64,000 bases of DNA from Mesorhizobium sp. WSM2240 (GTDB taxonomy: Bacteria > Pseudomonadota > Alphaproteobacteria > Rhizobiales > Rhizobiaceae), in contig NZ_CP159253.1 of the NCBI RefSeq assembly GCF_040438645.1, positions 2,976,001 to 3,040,000 of the forward strand. The letters run 5' to 3'. Within the stretch, counting starts at the first letter, position 1; the number at the start of each line of letters is the position of its first letter. Position numbers and translations under genes: made by a program. Shown one piece after another: positions 44,635 through 54,683 of the stretch. Below the pieces are notes generated by a model. It was not told the origin of the DNA. It searched no databases and saw only the letters and a list, made by a program, of their open reading frames with translations.

Positions 44635-45834
44635 ATGACCATTCGCCGTCACGTTTTCCACAAGCTTGCCGTTTCGACATTCCTTTTGACGATCCCGCTG
44701 CACGCGGCTTACGCGCAAGACGCCAACGCTGTCGCCGAGCGCTTCAAGAAGGCGCTCGCGGATCAGGGCATGAACTTCACCTGGACGGGCATAAGCGGGG
44801 ATGCGTCGTCGCTGGCGCTCGAAGGCGTGTCCTTCACCCCCACCGGCCAGACCGAGTCTGTGGCGCTGGGCAAGATCACCTTTGACGGCATCACCGAGCA
44901 GGATGGCGGTTACAGGATCGAGACGATCACCACCGAGCCGTACAGCATGACGCAGGAAGGACTGACGTTCGCCGTCAGTCCCGCGACTTTTACGGGCTTG
45001 ACGCTTCCGCCCGAAGGCTCGACCGACCCGGTCGCCGCCATGGCCATGTATGAAAGCATGGAAATCGCCAGTATCAGCGCCAAGATGGCCGACAAAACCC
45101 TGTTTTCGCTCGACAGTCTCTCGTTCGAAATCACCCCGCCGGCAGACGGCGCCGCCCTTGAATTCACCGGTTCGGCCAAGAAATTCACCGCCGACCTTAC
45201 CCAAGCCGAGGATCCACAAGCCAAGGCGGTCATAGAAGCGCTGGGCTACCAGACCATCAACGGCAATTTCGAGATGGCGGGATCCTGGCAGCCGAGCGAC
45301 GGCCGCATGGGCCTGACGCAGTATGACATCACCGTTGACGACGCCGGCACGCTGGGGTTCACCTTCGACCTCGGCGGCTATACACCTGCATTCCTGAAAT
45401 CGCTGCAGGATCTCCAGAAGAAGATGGCAGAACAGCCCGCCGACGCGGACAATTCGGCGCAGGGCCTGGCGATGCTTGGCCTGATGCAGCAGCTGACCTT
45501 CCACGCGGCGAATATCCGTTTCGACGACGATTCGCTCACCGGCAAGGTGCTGGATTATGTAGCCAAACAGCAGAACATGAAGCCCGAGGACATTGCCAAC
45601 CAAGCCAAGGCGATCGTGCCGTTCCTGACGGCGCAGCTCAACAATCCGGAACTGTCGGCTCAAATCACCGCCGCCGTCGGCAAATTCCTCGACGATCCGC
45701 AGAGCATCGAAGTCGTAGCCGCACCGCCGGCGCCGGTGCCGTTCGCGCTGATCGCCGCCGGCGCCATGGCGACGCCGCTCGACCTGCCCAAGACGCTCGG
45801 CGTCACCGTCATCGCAAACGAAGACGGCGAATAG
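44635..45834 (+). CDS. Conserved periplasmic protein, function unknown
   Basis: A 399-residue protein with a clear signal peptide (VSTFLLTIPLHAAYAQ). The mature part alternates short beta strands and turns (GISGDASSLALEGVSFTPTG, AEDPQAKAVIEALGYQTING) and ends in a helix pair and a hydrophobic stretch (APPAPVPFALIAAGAMATPL). No catalytic motif recognised. Such proteins occur singly in Mesorhizobium-like genomes. ATG at 44635 has only a weak upstream site. A terminator follows. Confidence 0.75.
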   Translation: MTIRRHVFHKLAVSTFLLTIPLHAAYAQDANAVAERFKKALADQGMNFTWTGISGDASSLALEGVSFTPTGQTESVALGKITFDGITEQDGGYRIETITTEPYSMTQEGLTFAVSPATFTGLTLPPEGSTDPVAAMAMYESMEIASISAKMADKTLFSLDSLSFEITPPADGAALEFTGSAKKFTADLTQAEDPQAKAVIEALGYQTINGNFEMAGSWQPSDGRMGLTQYDITVDDAGTLGFTFDLGGYTPAFLKSLQDLQKKMAEQPADADNSAQGLAMLGLMQQLTFHAANIRFDDDSLTGKVLDYVAKQQNMKPEDIANQAKAIVPFLTAQLNNPELSAQITAAVGKFLDDPQSIEVVAAPPAPVPFALIAAGAMATPLDLPKTLGVTVIANEDGE

Positions 45835-45861
45835 GCTGACTGTTCAGGGTCTTCCCAACAA

Positions 45862-45890
45862 AAAGCCCGGCTCTGCAGCCGGGCTCTTTG
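45862..45890. terminator. Terminator between the periplasmic protein gene and aspS
   Basis: A 9-bp stem AGCCCGGCT / AGCCGGGCT with a CTGC loop, flanked by A-rich and T-rich sides; lies between convergent genes and may serve both. Confidence 0.85.
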
Positions 45891-45918
45891 TTTCCAGTGA
45901 ATAGCTTGCGCGGCTTTC

Positions 45919-47709
45919 CTAAGATTCTTTCTTGGGCGTGGCGACGCGAAGGCTGAGCTCCCGCAATTGCTGCGGCGTCGCTTCGGAAGGCGCGCTCATC
46001 AGAAGATCGTATGCCTGCTGGTTCATCGGGAACATCGTGACCTCGCGCAGATTCTTTGCCCCTACCAGCAGCATGACCACGCGGTCGATGCCGGCCGCCA
46101 TGCCGCCATGCGGCGGCGCCCCGTACTGGAACGCGCGGTAAAGGCCGCCAAAGCGCTCCTCGACGATTTCGCGCGACAGCCCGACCATCTCGAATGCCTT
46201 GACCATCGTTTCGGGCAGATGGTTGCGGATGCCGCCGGAGGCGATCTCAAAGCCGTTGCAGACCATGTCGTACTGGAACGCCTTGATGCCGAGCGGCTCC
46301 TGGCCCGTCAGAGCTTCCATGCCGCCCTGCGGCATCGAGAACGGGTTGTGGGCAAAGTCGATGCGCTTCTCGTCCTCGTTCCACTCGAAGAACGGGAAGT
46401 CGACGATCCAGCACAGCTCGAACCGGTCGCGGTCGACGAGGTTCAATTCCTCGCCCGCGCGGGTGCGCGCAGCGCCCGCAAACGACACGAACTTCTTCGG
46501 ATCGCCTGCAACGAAGAAGGCCGCGTCGCCCTCTTCCAGGCCGAGCTGGATGCGGATCGCCTCGGTCCGCTCATCGCCGATATTCTTTGCGATCGGGCCG
46601 GCGCCTTCGAGCCTTTCGCCCTCTTTGCGCCAGAAGATATAGCCCAAACCCGGCTGGCCCTCGCCCTGCGCCCAGGAATTCATCCGATCGCAGAAAGCCC
46701 TGGAGCCGCCTGTCTTCGCCGGAATGGCCCAGACTTCGGCTTTCGCATCGCCGGCCAGAATGCCCGCGAACACCTTGAAGCCCGACCCGCGGAAATGCTC
46801 CGAGACATCGTCCATGACGATGGGGTTGCGCAAATCCGGCTTGTCGGTGCCGTATTTGCGCATCGCGACATCGAAAGGAATGCGCGGGAAATCCTGCGTC
46901 ACCGGCTTGCCGTTGGCAAAGGCCTCGAAGACGCCGCGCATCACCGGCTCCATCGTCGAAAGCACGTCTTCCTGCTCGACGAAGCTCATTTCGAGGTCGA
47001 GTTGGTAGAATTCGCCCGGCAGCCGGTCCGCGCGGGGGTCTTCGTCGCGGAAGCATGGCGCGATCTGGAAATAGCGGTCGAAGCCGGAAACCATGATCAG
47101 CTGCTTATAGATCTGCGGCGCCTGCGGCAGCGCGTAGAAATTGCCGGGATGGATGCGGCTCGGCACCAAAAAGTCGCGTGCGCCTTCCGGGCTCGACGCC
47201 GTCAGGATCGGCGTCGAAAATTCCGTGAAGCCCGCCTCGCCCATGCGACTGCGCATCTCGGCGATGATTTTCGTCCGCGCGACGATGTTCTTGTGCAGCG
47301 TGTCGCGGCGCAGATCGAGGAAGCGGTATTTGAGGCGGATGTCCTCGGGATAATCCGGCTCGCCAAACACCGGCAGCGGCAGTTCCTTGGCCGCGGACAG
47401 AACCTCGATCTCCCGAGCGAACACTTCGATCTCGCCGGTCGGCAGGTTCGGGTTGACTGTGTCGGCCATGCGCGCCTTGACTTCGCCGTCGACGCGGATC
47501 ACCCATTCGCCACGCACCGTCTCGGCGATCTTGAAGGCCGGCGAATCCGGATCGGCGACGATCTGCGTCAGGCCGTAGTGGTCGCGCATATCGATGAACA
47601 GAAGCCCGCCATGGTCGCGAACGCGGTGAACCCAGCCCGAAAGGCGGACGCTCTGTCCGACATCGGACTTTCTCAACTGGGCGCAGTTATGGCTGCGGTA
47701 ACGGTGCAT
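45919..47709 (-). CDS. aspS: Aspartyl-tRNA synthetase
   Basis: Class II synthetase of 596 residues with the bacterial insertion domain. OB-fold anticodon domain: [20 protein letters not shown]. Motif 2 [20 protein letters not shown] and motif 3 GIDRVVMLL are intact; QLDLEMSFV is typical. ATG at 47709 matches the family N terminus (MHRYRSHNC); the frame extends to 47793 without support. In many alphaproteobacteria the enzyme is non-discriminating and also loads tRNA-Asn; that cannot be decided here. Confidence 0.95.
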   Translation of the reverse strand: MHRYRSHNCAQLRKSDVGQSVRLSGWVHRVRDHGGLLFIDMRDHYGLTQIVADPDSPAFKIAETVRGEWVIRVDGEVKARMADTVNPNLPTGEIEVFAREIEVLSAAKELPLPVFGEPDYPEDIRLKYRFLDLRRDTLHKNIVARTKIIAEMRSRMGEAGFTEFSTPILTASSPEGARDFLVPSRIHPGNFYALPQAPQIYKQLIMVSGFDRYFQIAPCFRDEDPRADRLPGEFYQLDLEMSFVEQEDVLSTMEPVMRGVFEAFANGKPVTQDFPRIPFDVAMRKYGTDKPDLRNPIVMDDVSEHFRGSGFKVFAGILAGDAKAEVWAIPAKTGGSRAFCDRMNSWAQGEGQPGLGYIFWRKEGERLEGAGPIAKNIGDERTEAIRIQLGLEEGDAAFFVAGDPKKFVSFAGAARTRAGEELNLVDRDRFELCWIVDFPFFEWNEDEKRIDFAHNPFSMPQGGMEALTGQEPLGIKAFQYDMVCNGFEIASGGIRNHLPETMVKAFEMVGLSREIVEERFGGLYRAFQYGAPPHGGMAAGIDRVVMLLVGAKNLREVTMFPMNQQAYDLLMSAPSEATPQQLRELSLRVATPKKES

Positions 47710-47808
47710 GATCGAAATCCGGTCCGGAAATGTTGGAGTGGCCGTGCCGGCACGGCGTCGCGCCCGGCTCGAAAATTCGCGCGAAAAGCGCATGGGAGGC
47801 CCTGTTTG

Positions 47809-47970
47809 TCAAGGCAAAGCAGCGGGAGGTCGCCAAAGCTTCAGCCCCTTGACGCTCCGGCCGTGAACGACCGCGACGATCAGCACGTGATCCGGCTGCT
47901 CCTTGTAGATCGCGACATGGCTGCCATGCTCGTGCCGGCGCTGGACCAGCAGGCGCGCCGGTTGGGGCAT
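47809..47970 (-). pseudogene. Fragment of a RelE/ParE-type toxin gene
   Basis: A 53-codon minus-strand frame from ATG 47970 reads RRHEHGSHVAIYKEQPDHVL then IVAVVHGRSVKG, resembling the C-terminal half of RelE/ParE toxins (pattern xHxxxYxxxxDxxxIxxVxHxR). The N-terminal half is missing, since an in-frame TAG lies 27 bases upstream, and no antitoxin is adjacent. Interpreted as a remnant; similarity judged by eye. Confidence 0.4.
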
Positions 47971-48028
47971 CGCCAGCCCTGCGGCTTCGGCCTATAGAGG
48001 AACCAGACACTTCCTTGCTCGTGGCTTC

Positions 48029-49270
48029 ATGTCCTCTGTCCGCCCGCTGATACCCCTCCTCATCGCCGCGGGCATTCTTCTCGGCGGCAACGGGCTGCAA
48101 GGCACGCTGATTGCGCTCCGCGGCGCCTCGGAAGGCTTTTCCTCCTCGACGATCGGCTTCATGGGCACGGCCTATTTCGCCGGCTTCCTGCTCGGCTGCG
48201 TGTTCATAACGCGGATCATGAAGGCAGTCGGCCATGTCCGCTCGTTCTCGGCGCTGGCGGCAATCGCGTCCGCCGGAACACTGCTGCTCGTCCTGGTCAT
48301 CGATCCCATAATGTGGTCGGCGGTGCGTTTCGCGTCCGGCTTCTGCTTCGCCGGCCTGTTTACAATCATGGAAAGCTGGTTGAACTCCGGCGTATCCAAC
48401 CACGATCGCGCCCGCGTCCTGGCGCTTTACCGCATCATCGACATCGGCTCGGTCACCGGCGCACAGTTCCTGATCCCGGTCTTCGGGGCGGACGGCTTCG
48501 CCATCTTCGCCATCATGTCGATCTTGATCACGCTTTCGCTGGTGCCGGTCTCGCTCGGCGACCGCTCAAACCCGACGCCACCCGAAAGCGTCAAGCTCGA
48601 CCTCGCGCGGGTTTGGCGCATTTCCCCGCTCGGCTGCATCGGCTGCATCGCTATCGGGGTCACCAACAGTTCCTTCCGCACGCTGAGCCCCGTCTATGCC
48701 GAGCAGATCGGCATGAACGTCACTGACGTGGTGACCTTCGTCAGCGTCGGCATCGTCGGCGGCGCCATCATCCAGTACCCGCTCGGCTATTTGTCCGATA
48801 TCTGGGACCGCCGCATGGTGCTCCTCTTGACGACGATCGGCGCGCTCGCCTCGGCGCTGTCCCTGGTCTTCTTCGCCGGCAGCGACGCATTGATCAATTT
48901 CGTCATCGTTTTCATATTCGGCTCTTTCGCCATGCCGCTGTTTTCGCTGTCGGCCGCCCACGCCAACGACCGCGCCGGCAAGGACGAGTTCGTTCTGGTG
49001 AACGCGGCCCTGATGCTGTTCTATTCCTTCGGCGCGATCAGCGGGCCCATCTCGGCGTCATGGTTCATGCAGAATTTCGGTCCGCACTCGCTGTTCATCT
49101 TCTCCGCGCTTGTCTACGCGGTCCTGATCTTCATCATCCTCTACCGCATGCTGGTGCGCTCGGCCGTGCCCGCCTCCAAGCGCGGGCGCTTCATCGCGCT
49201 GCTCCGCACCTCCCCCATTTTTGCCCGGTTGGCCCGGCGCAATGGCGGCGGCGACAAGCCTGCGGACTAG
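48029..49270 (+). CDS. MFS transporter (YcaD-like)
   Basis: Twelve-segment transporter of 413 residues with short N and C termini. Segments FMGTAYFAGFLLGCVFITRI, GFCFAGLFTIMESWLNSGVS and YPLGYLSDIWDRRMVLLLTT match the YcaD-type branch. Substrate unknown. It is divergent from the toxin fragment and is followed after 79 bases by rnd. Confidence 0.87.
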   Translation: MSSVRPLIPLLIAAGILLGGNGLQGTLIALRGASEGFSSSTIGFMGTAYFAGFLLGCVFITRIMKAVGHVRSFSALAAIASAGTLLLVLVIDPIMWSAVRFASGFCFAGLFTIMESWLNSGVSNHDRARVLALYRIIDIGSVTGAQFLIPVFGADGFAIFAIMSILITLSLVPVSLGDRSNPTPPESVKLDLARVWRISPLGCIGCIAIGVTNSSFRTLSPVYAEQIGMNVTDVVTFVSVGIVGGAIIQYPLGYLSDIWDRRMVLLLTTIGALASALSLVFFAGSDALINFVIVFIFGSFAMPLFSLSAAHANDRAGKDEFVLVNAALMLFYSFGAISGPISASWFMQNFGPHSLFIFSALVYAVLIFIILYRMLVRSAVPASKRGRFIALLRTSPIFARLARRNGGGDKPAD

Positions 49271-49349
49271 CCGCAAACGGCGGTTACGCTTGACGAAAGC
49301 CTTCGCGGCTGAAATGGAGACAGACCCATTTTGAAGCCAAAGAGCCTTC

Positions 49350-50507
49350 ATGCACGTCATAAAGACCCAGAATGAACTTGAAACGGCCGTCGCCGCGCTT
49401 GAAAAGTCGAGCTTCGTGACCGTCGACACCGAATTCATCCGCGAAACCACCTATTGGCCCGAGCTCTGCCTGATCCAGATGGCCGCCCCCGGCGTCAGCG
49501 CGCTGGTCGACCCGCTTTCGCCCGACATCGACCTCGCCCCGTTCTTCGCGCTGATGGCCAACGAAGCGGTCACAAAGGTTTTTCACGCCGCGCGCCAGGA
49601 CATCGAGATCGTCTTCCATCTCGGCGGGCTTCTCCCCCATCCGGTTTTCGATACCCAGGTCGCGGCCATGGTCTGCGGCTTCGGCGACAGCGTCTCCTAC
49701 GACCAGCTGGTGCAGCGCATCACCGGCGCGCATCTCGACAAGTCGTCGCGCTTCACCGACTGGCGCCACCGGCCGCTGTCGGACAAGCAGCTCGAATACG
49801 CACTGGCCGACGTAACCCATCTGATCGAGGTCTACCAGCACCTGAAGACGCAGTTGGAGCGCGACGACCGCGCTCACTGGCTGAACGAGGAAATGGAGGT
49901 CCTGACCTCGCGCGAGACCTACGATCCGCATCCCGACGACGCCTGGAAGCGGCTGAAGATGCGGCTGAGAAAGCCGGTCGAACTGGCGGTGGTTCAGGGT
50001 GTGGCGGCCTGGCGCGAGCGCGAGGCGCGCGAACGCAACGTTCCGCGCGGCCGCGTGCTCAAGGACGATGCAATCTATGAGGTGGCCCAGCAGCAGCCGC
50101 GTGACGCCGCGGCCTTGGCCAGGCTGCGGACCGTCCCGAAAGGCTGGGAGCGCTCGTCCACGGCGACCGCGCTGCTCGAAGTGGTCAATGCCGCTCTCGC
50201 CATGCCGAAGGAAAGCATGCCCAAGCTGCCGCGTTTCACGCAGGCTCCCGAAGGCACCAGCGCCGCCGCCGAACTGTTGAAGGTGCTGCTGCGCCAGGTC
50301 GCCGAACAGGAGGGCGTGGCCGCAAAAGTTCTCGCCTCGGGCGACGACATCGACCGCATTGCCGCCGAAGGCGAAGCCGCCGACGTGCCGGCCATGCATG
50401 GTTGGCGGCGCGAGGTTTTTGGCGATATGGCGGTGCGGCTGGTCCGCGGCGAGATCGCGCTCAAATTCGACCGCAAGAAGATCGCGGTGTTCGAGACGGG
50501 GCGTTAG
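49350..50507 (+). CDS. rnd: Ribonuclease D
   Basis: 3'-5' exoribonuclease acting in tRNA maturation, 385 residues. The DEDD exonuclease domain covers about 1-170: TVDTEFIRETTYWPELCLIQ, VFHAARQDIEIVFHLGGLLP, VAAMVCGFGDSVSYDQLV, ADVTHLIEVY. A HRDC domain follows at about 210-290 (AAWREREARERNVPRGRVLK, DDAIYEVAQQQP). ATG at 49350 agrees with the family start. Confidence 0.94.
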   Translation: MHVIKTQNELETAVAALEKSSFVTVDTEFIRETTYWPELCLIQMAAPGVSALVDPLSPDIDLAPFFALMANEAVTKVFHAARQDIEIVFHLGGLLPHPVFDTQVAAMVCGFGDSVSYDQLVQRITGAHLDKSSRFTDWRHRPLSDKQLEYALADVTHLIEVYQHLKTQLERDDRAHWLNEEMEVLTSRETYDPHPDDAWKRLKMRLRKPVELAVVQGVAAWREREARERNVPRGRVLKDDAIYEVAQQQPRDAAALARLRTVPKGWERSSTATALLEVVNAALAMPKESMPKLPRFTQAPEGTSAAAELLKVLLRQVAEQEGVAAKVLASGDDIDRIAAEGEAADVPAMHGWRREVFGDMAVRLVRGEIALKFDRKKIAVFETGR

Positions 50508-50550
50508 TTCAGGCCGTCCCGCCGACCATTCGTCTGCTGTTTGCACAACC

Positions 50551-50590
50551 AGAGACTTATCCAGTTGCACAGAGACTTATCCGGTTGCGC
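50551..50590. repeat. Tandem 20-bp repeat
   Basis: AGAGACTTATCCAGTTGCAC is directly followed by AGAGACTTATCCGGTTGCGC (18 of 20 identical). It lies between the convergent rnd and crp-type genes. Function unknown. Confidence 0.85.
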
Positions 50591-50618
50591 CTTTGAAACG
50601 CGCTGCGGGCTGCTTCGG

Positions 50619-51290
50619 CTATTCCTTCTTCGAAGCGAGCCCTTCGAGTAACGCAAGATCATGCAGGATAAGCCTTCTCCCGCGCCTTTCGATGAGCCCC
50701 CTCTTGGCGAGAGTGCTCATCTCGCGTGAGATCGCCTCTCGGTGGGTGCTTATACTTGCCGCCAACTCGAAGTGCGTAGGCGCCGGGCTCAGGGAGACCT
50801 GGCCATTTACGGACCCGATCTCTTCTGCGCGACGCAACAGTTCAAGGATCAGGCGTTTGCGAACGACCAGAGTACTGAACTCGAAAACCCTGTCGGTCAT
50901 GCGCCGCAACTGAGCCGACAAGTGCTCGAGAAGCACCCAGGCGAAAGTCGGATGGTTGATCACAATGTCCCGGAATGCCGCCCCGGTCAGTCGCGCAACG
51001 CGGGTTGGCTCAAGCGCAACGACACTGGCCGAGCGCGCTTTCCCATCGATCCCGGCCAATTCCCCAAAAATTTCACCGGGCGCGATATCGCGATACGCAA
51101 TCTCCCTGCCATCCTCCGAAAACATTGTGACCCGAGCCCGTCCCGCCAGCAGGAAGAAGACGTCCCGATCACTATCGCCGTGCGCGATGATTAACTCATT
51201 GTTCTGATAGCTGCATTCGCTCCATCGCTGGGCAATGGCGGCGAGATCGGCATTGCCCAGCTTCGACATGAAAGCAGGCGAAGCTGTCAC
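50619..51290 (-). CDS. Crp/Fnr family transcriptional regulator
   Basis: A 223-residue regulator: cyclic-nucleotide-binding fold at about 20-130 (DVFFLLAGRARVTMFSEDGR, GEIFGELAGIDGKARSASVV) and a Crp-type winged HTH near the end (HFELAASISTHREAISREMS, TLAKRGLIERRGRRLIL). No FNR cysteine set is seen. The GTG at 51290 with GAAGGG upstream is my choice; an ATG at 51269 and longer frames are alternatives. Its target may be the small genes that lie divergently at 51.5 kb. Confidence 0.88.
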   Translation of the reverse strand: MTASPAFMSKLGNADLAAIAQRWSECSYQNNELIIAHGDSDRDVFFLLAGRARVTMFSEDGREIAYRDIAPGEIFGELAGIDGKARSASVVALEPTRVARLTGAAFRDIVINHPTFAWVLLEHLSAQLRRMTDRVFEFSTLVVRKRLILELLRRAEEIGSVNGQVSLSPAPTHFELAASISTHREAISREMSTLAKRGLIERRGRRLILHDLALLEGLASKKE

Positions 51291-51521
51291 GGCGGTGTAC
51301 CCTTCGTTGTTCGACCGAGTGTACTTCCCCTGGCTCGCTCCTGAAAGGAAATTGATCGCCGTCGCAACATTGCGGGTGGCGAGCGGCGATTTTTGCGAAT
51401 TGCTTTCGAGGGTGTGGGAATCCTCACAGACCAAACGGACACCACCGCCTACCCTGATCTCGTATCAACGCACAGGTCTCGCTAGCCAACATCGAGGCCA
51501 ATGATGGAAAGGACCGGTGTC

Positions 51522-51671
51522 ATGAAACTCCTGGCTCCCGTCATGCAACTGGTATCAGCGGTTCGCGAATTCGTGGCGCCGCGCTATCGCCCCGAGCTGC
51601 ACTATATGCGGGGCCCGGGACCGGCCTTCGCCCGTCGCATGACCAAGCAGTCCATCGACCGCTACGTGTAG
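51522..51671 (+). CDS. Small protein of unknown function, 49 aa
   Basis: The frame starts MKLLAPVMQLVSAVREFVAP and ends MTKQSIDRYV, basic with one amphipathic helix. GAAAGG lies nine bases before ATG 51522; upstream in-frame ATGs at 51501 and 51504 would add seven or six residues. No family recognised. It lies 66 bases before a DUF1127 gene, a group of small proteins that often co-occur in rhizobia. Confidence 0.5.
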   Translation: MKLLAPVMQLVSAVREFVAPRYRPELHYMRGPGPAFARRMTKQSIDRYV

Positions 51672-51737
51672 CCTCGTTCGCGATCGCTGCGACTTTACCG
51701 CCCACATTCCCGTCAATTCACGTGAAGGGACGATCTG

Positions 51738-51923
51738 ATGATGGGTAAGTTTCTTTTTATTGCCGTCGGTCCGATTCGTAATTGGTCCCGCCGTCGCGCT
51801 GAGCAAAAAGCCATGTGGCTAGCAACGGATCAATTGAGCCGTTCACCGGATGAGCTTCTCAACGACATCGGCATCTTACGCGATGAAATCACGCGCGCTT
51901 CTCAAAGCAGACGTTTGCCGTAG
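51738..51923 (+). CDS. DUF1127-like small protein
   Basis: A 61-residue basic protein. Its C-terminal half, LSRSPDELLNDIGILRDEIT, matches the DUF1127 pattern (LxxLxDxxLxDIGLxRxxI). In Rhizobiales such proteins have been tied to RNA maturation, carbon and phosphate physiology. GAAGGGA is well spaced before ATG 51738. It is convergent with guaB. Confidence 0.7.
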   Translation: MMGKFLFIAVGPIRNWSRRRAEQKAMWLATDQLSRSPDELLNDIGILRDEITRASQSRRLP

Positions 51924-51952
51924 TCACCGACGGTCAAACACCCTGCCGTTCG

Positions 51953-53455
51953 TCAAAAGCCGCCCGGATAATTCGGGCTTTCGCGCGTGATCGTCACATC
52001 GTGCGTGTGGCTCTCGCGCAGGCCCGCATTGGATATGCGCACGAAGGTCGCTCTCTCGCGGAAATCAGCCAGGTCGCGCCCGCCGACATAGCCCATGGCC
52101 GCTTTCAGCCCACCGGCGAGCTGGTGCAGCACGCCCGATACCGGTCCCTTGTAGGGCACCTGGCCCTCGACGCCCTCCGGCACCAGCTTCAGCGTGTCGC
52201 GCACCTCCGCCTGGAAGTAGCGGTCGGCCGAGCCGCGCGCCATCGCGCCCACAGAGCCCATGCCGCGATAGGCTTTGAAGGAGCGGCCCTGGTAGAGATA
52301 GGTCTCGCCGGGGCTTTCGTCGGTTCCGGCCAGCAGCGAACCGATCATCGCAGCGCCCGCGCCTGCGGCAAGTGCTTTGGCGAGATCGCCCGAATATTTG
52401 ATGCCGCCGTCGGCCACCACCGAAACGCCCGCCTTCTCCGCCGCTTCCACCGCCGACATGATCGCCGAGAGCTGCGGCACGCCGACACCGGCGACGATGC
52501 GCGTCGTGCAGATCGAGCCCGGTCCGATGCCGACCTTGACCGCGTCCGCGCCGGCGTCGATCAGCGCCTGCGTGCCGGCGGCAGTGGCAACGTTGCCGGC
52601 CATGATGCGCACCGAATTGGAAAGCTTTTTCGCTCGCGTCACGGCATCGAGGACGCGCTGCGAATGGCCGTGCGCCGTGTCGATCACCAGGAGGTCGACG
52701 CCCGCATCGATCAGGCGCTCGGCGCGCTCGAAGCCGTCGTCGCCGACGCTGGTAGCAGCCGCCGCGCGCAGCCGACCCTGACTGTCCTTGGTGGCGTTCG
52801 GATTGAGCTGCGACTTCTCGATGTCCTTGACAGTGATCAGGCCGACGCAATTTCCGGCCTTGTCGACGACCAGCAGCTTTTCGATGCGATGTTGGTGCAG
52901 AAGCCGCTTGGCCTCGGTCTGATCTACAGTCTCCTTCACCGTGATCAGGTTCTCGCGGGTCATCAGTTCATAGACCTTCTGGCCCGGATCGGTGGCGAAG
53001 CGCACGTCGCGATTGGTCAGGATGCCGACGAGCCGTCCGACCTTGTGACCGCCGGTGCCGCCATTCTCCACCACCGGAATGCCGGAAATCGAGTAGGTGC
53101 GCATGAGCGCCTGCGCGTCCGCAAGCGTCGCGTCCGGCCCGATCGTGACCGGATTGACCACCATGCCGGATTCGAACTTCTTGACCTGGCGGACCTGCTC
53201 GGCCTGTTCGGCCGGCGAGAAATTGCGGTGGATGACGCCGAGCCCGCCGGCCTGCGCCATGGCGATGGCGAGCCGCGCCTCGGTCACAGTGTCCATGGCC
53301 GCCGAAAGGATTGGGATGTTGAGGTCTATATCGCCGGCGACGCGGGTGCGCACATCGGTTTCGCCCGGCATCACTTCGGAATGGCCGGGTTGCAGCAGCA
53401 CGTCGTCGAAGGTCAGGGCTTGCGAGCCGGTTGCCGTTTCGATGATCTTTGCCAT
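51953..53455 (-). CDS. guaB: IMP dehydrogenase
   Basis: First committed enzyme of GMP synthesis, 500 residues. [18 protein letters not shown] at the N terminus, CBS pair at about 95-210 ([10 protein letters not shown]), catalytic Cys in [20 protein letters not shown] and the flap [19 protein letters not shown] are all present. Isolated gene. Confidence 0.97.
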   Translation of the reverse strand: MAKIIETATGSQALTFDDVLLQPGHSEVMPGETDVRTRVAGDIDLNIPILSAAMDTVTEARLAIAMAQAGGLGVIHRNFSPAEQAEQVRQVKKFESGMVVNPVTIGPDATLADAQALMRTYSISGIPVVENGGTGGHKVGRLVGILTNRDVRFATDPGQKVYELMTRENLITVKETVDQTEAKRLLHQHRIEKLLVVDKAGNCVGLITVKDIEKSQLNPNATKDSQGRLRAAAATSVGDDGFERAERLIDAGVDLLVIDTAHGHSQRVLDAVTRAKKLSNSVRIMAGNVATAAGTQALIDAGADAVKVGIGPGSICTTRIVAGVGVPQLSAIMSAVEAAEKAGVSVVADGGIKYSGDLAKALAAGAGAAMIGSLLAGTDESPGETYLYQGRSFKAYRGMGSVGAMARGSADRYFQAEVRDTLKLVPEGVEGQVPYKGPVSGVLHQLAGGLKAAMGYVGGRDLADFRERATFVRISNAGLRESHTHDVTITRESPNYPGGF

Positions 53456-53678
53456 ACCAAGCCCTCAAATAGGTGAAGCCGGCGCTCAAGCCCCTTGGAC
53501 TGCGCCGACTCGTGATCTTCCCTTGCAGGATTGGCAAGGGCTGGTACCACGTAAGTGGCGCGATGAAAAGCCGAACCGATGCGCCGCAGTGTCTCAGTCC
53601 GACATTCCGCTAGGATGGATTGCCGCGTTGGCCTTGATCCAATCTTCCGGCATTGATCGTGGCGAGCTTCACCACATG

Positions 53679-54590
53679 CTAACGCCGGGAATGTTCGCCA
53701 CGGTTTGAATGCAGCCAGTCATCCATGAAGTCGAGAAACGCCTGAACGCGCGGCGACAAAAACCGTCCCTTCGGCATGACAATCCACAGCGAGATGGTGT
53801 TAGACCGGTTCACCTCGGCGAGAATCTCCACCAGCCGGCCTTCGCCCACCGCCTGCCCCACGACGAAATCGGCCAGACGGACAATGCCGTGGCCAGCAAC
53901 TGCTAGGTCGAATAGCATTCCGACATTGTCGCAACTGATGCGGCCTCTGGGCGTGAACTGCTCGATGCCGGAATCCGTCGCCAGCGGCCAATTCGCGGCA
54001 ATGGTTTGATTGGAGAGCGCGATGCAATTGTGGCGCGTCAAATCAGCCGCCGATCGCGGCGTTCCATGTTTGCGGAGATAGTCCGGCGAAGCGCAGATGA
54101 GGCGGCGGCCCTCGGCTAGCCGCCGCACCACAAGGTCGGAGCCGGCCGAAGGGCTGCCACGAATGATGATGTCGACCTGCTCCGCAACCGGATCGACAAG
54201 CCGGTCCGTCAAGGTGAGGTCTACCGAGACATCCGGAAAACGGGCGAGGAACGCCGGGATCGCGTGGAGAAGTGTCTGCCGGGCAAAACCTGTGCTGGAA
54301 TTAACGCGAAGTAGGCCTTTGGGCGTTGTGCGCGACGACGACACGTCTGCTTCGGTCCGCGCGATCAGGTCGAGCACTTCGCGTGATCGTTCAAGATAAA
54401 GCGCGCCTTCCATTGTCAGCGCCAGTTTTCGCGTCGTACGCGTGAGGAGCCGCACACCGAGCCGGTCCTCAAGCCGTGAGACGAGCCTCGACAGCGCCGA
54501 AGGCGTCAGGCGCAGTTCCTCTGCGGCTCTGGCAAATGAGCCAAGCTCCACAACGCGCACGAACGCCGCCATCTGATGCGCATCAGGCAT
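53679..54590 (-). CDS. LysR family transcriptional regulator
   Basis: A 303-residue LysR regulator: HTH MAAFVRVVELGSFARAAEEL with RLTPSALSRLVSRLEDRLGV, then an effector domain with VDIIIRGSPSAGSDLVVRRL. It belongs to the large AaeR/DsdC-like 'LysR substrate-binding' group often next to reductases or MFS genes. Here the divergent neighbour is a 63-codon frame only. Targets unknown. The 223-base gap to guaB (53456-53678) shows no gene. Confidence 0.92.
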   Translation of the reverse strand: MPDAHQMAAFVRVVELGSFARAAEELRLTPSALSRLVSRLEDRLGVRLLTRTTRKLALTMEGALYLERSREVLDLIARTEADVSSSRTTPKGLLRVNSSTGFARQTLLHAIPAFLARFPDVSVDLTLTDRLVDPVAEQVDIIIRGSPSAGSDLVVRRLAEGRRLICASPDYLRKHGTPRSAADLTRHNCIALSNQTIAANWPLATDSGIEQFTPRGRISCDNVGMLFDLAVAGHGIVRLADFVVGQAVGEGRLVEILAEVNRSNTISLWIVMPKGRFLSPRVQAFLDFMDDWLHSNRGEHSRR

Positions 54591-54683
54591 ATTCGTGAAC
54601 TCCAGTCATGAGTGTCAGTTCGTTTCATTTGATTATGCTTCTTTTGGGAACGGATAAACAGGGAGTTCTGCAGGACACCCCAC

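Noticed and set aside
45967..47997. Very long plus-strand frame of 676 codons
   Set aside because: It is the antisense of aspS; Arg/Ala/His-rich composition is typical of shadows in high-GC DNA, and aspS is unmistakable.
53456..53678. Frame 53097-53708 extending into the guaB-lysR gap
   Set aside because: Mostly antisense to guaB; the part in the gap has no independent start or ribosome site.
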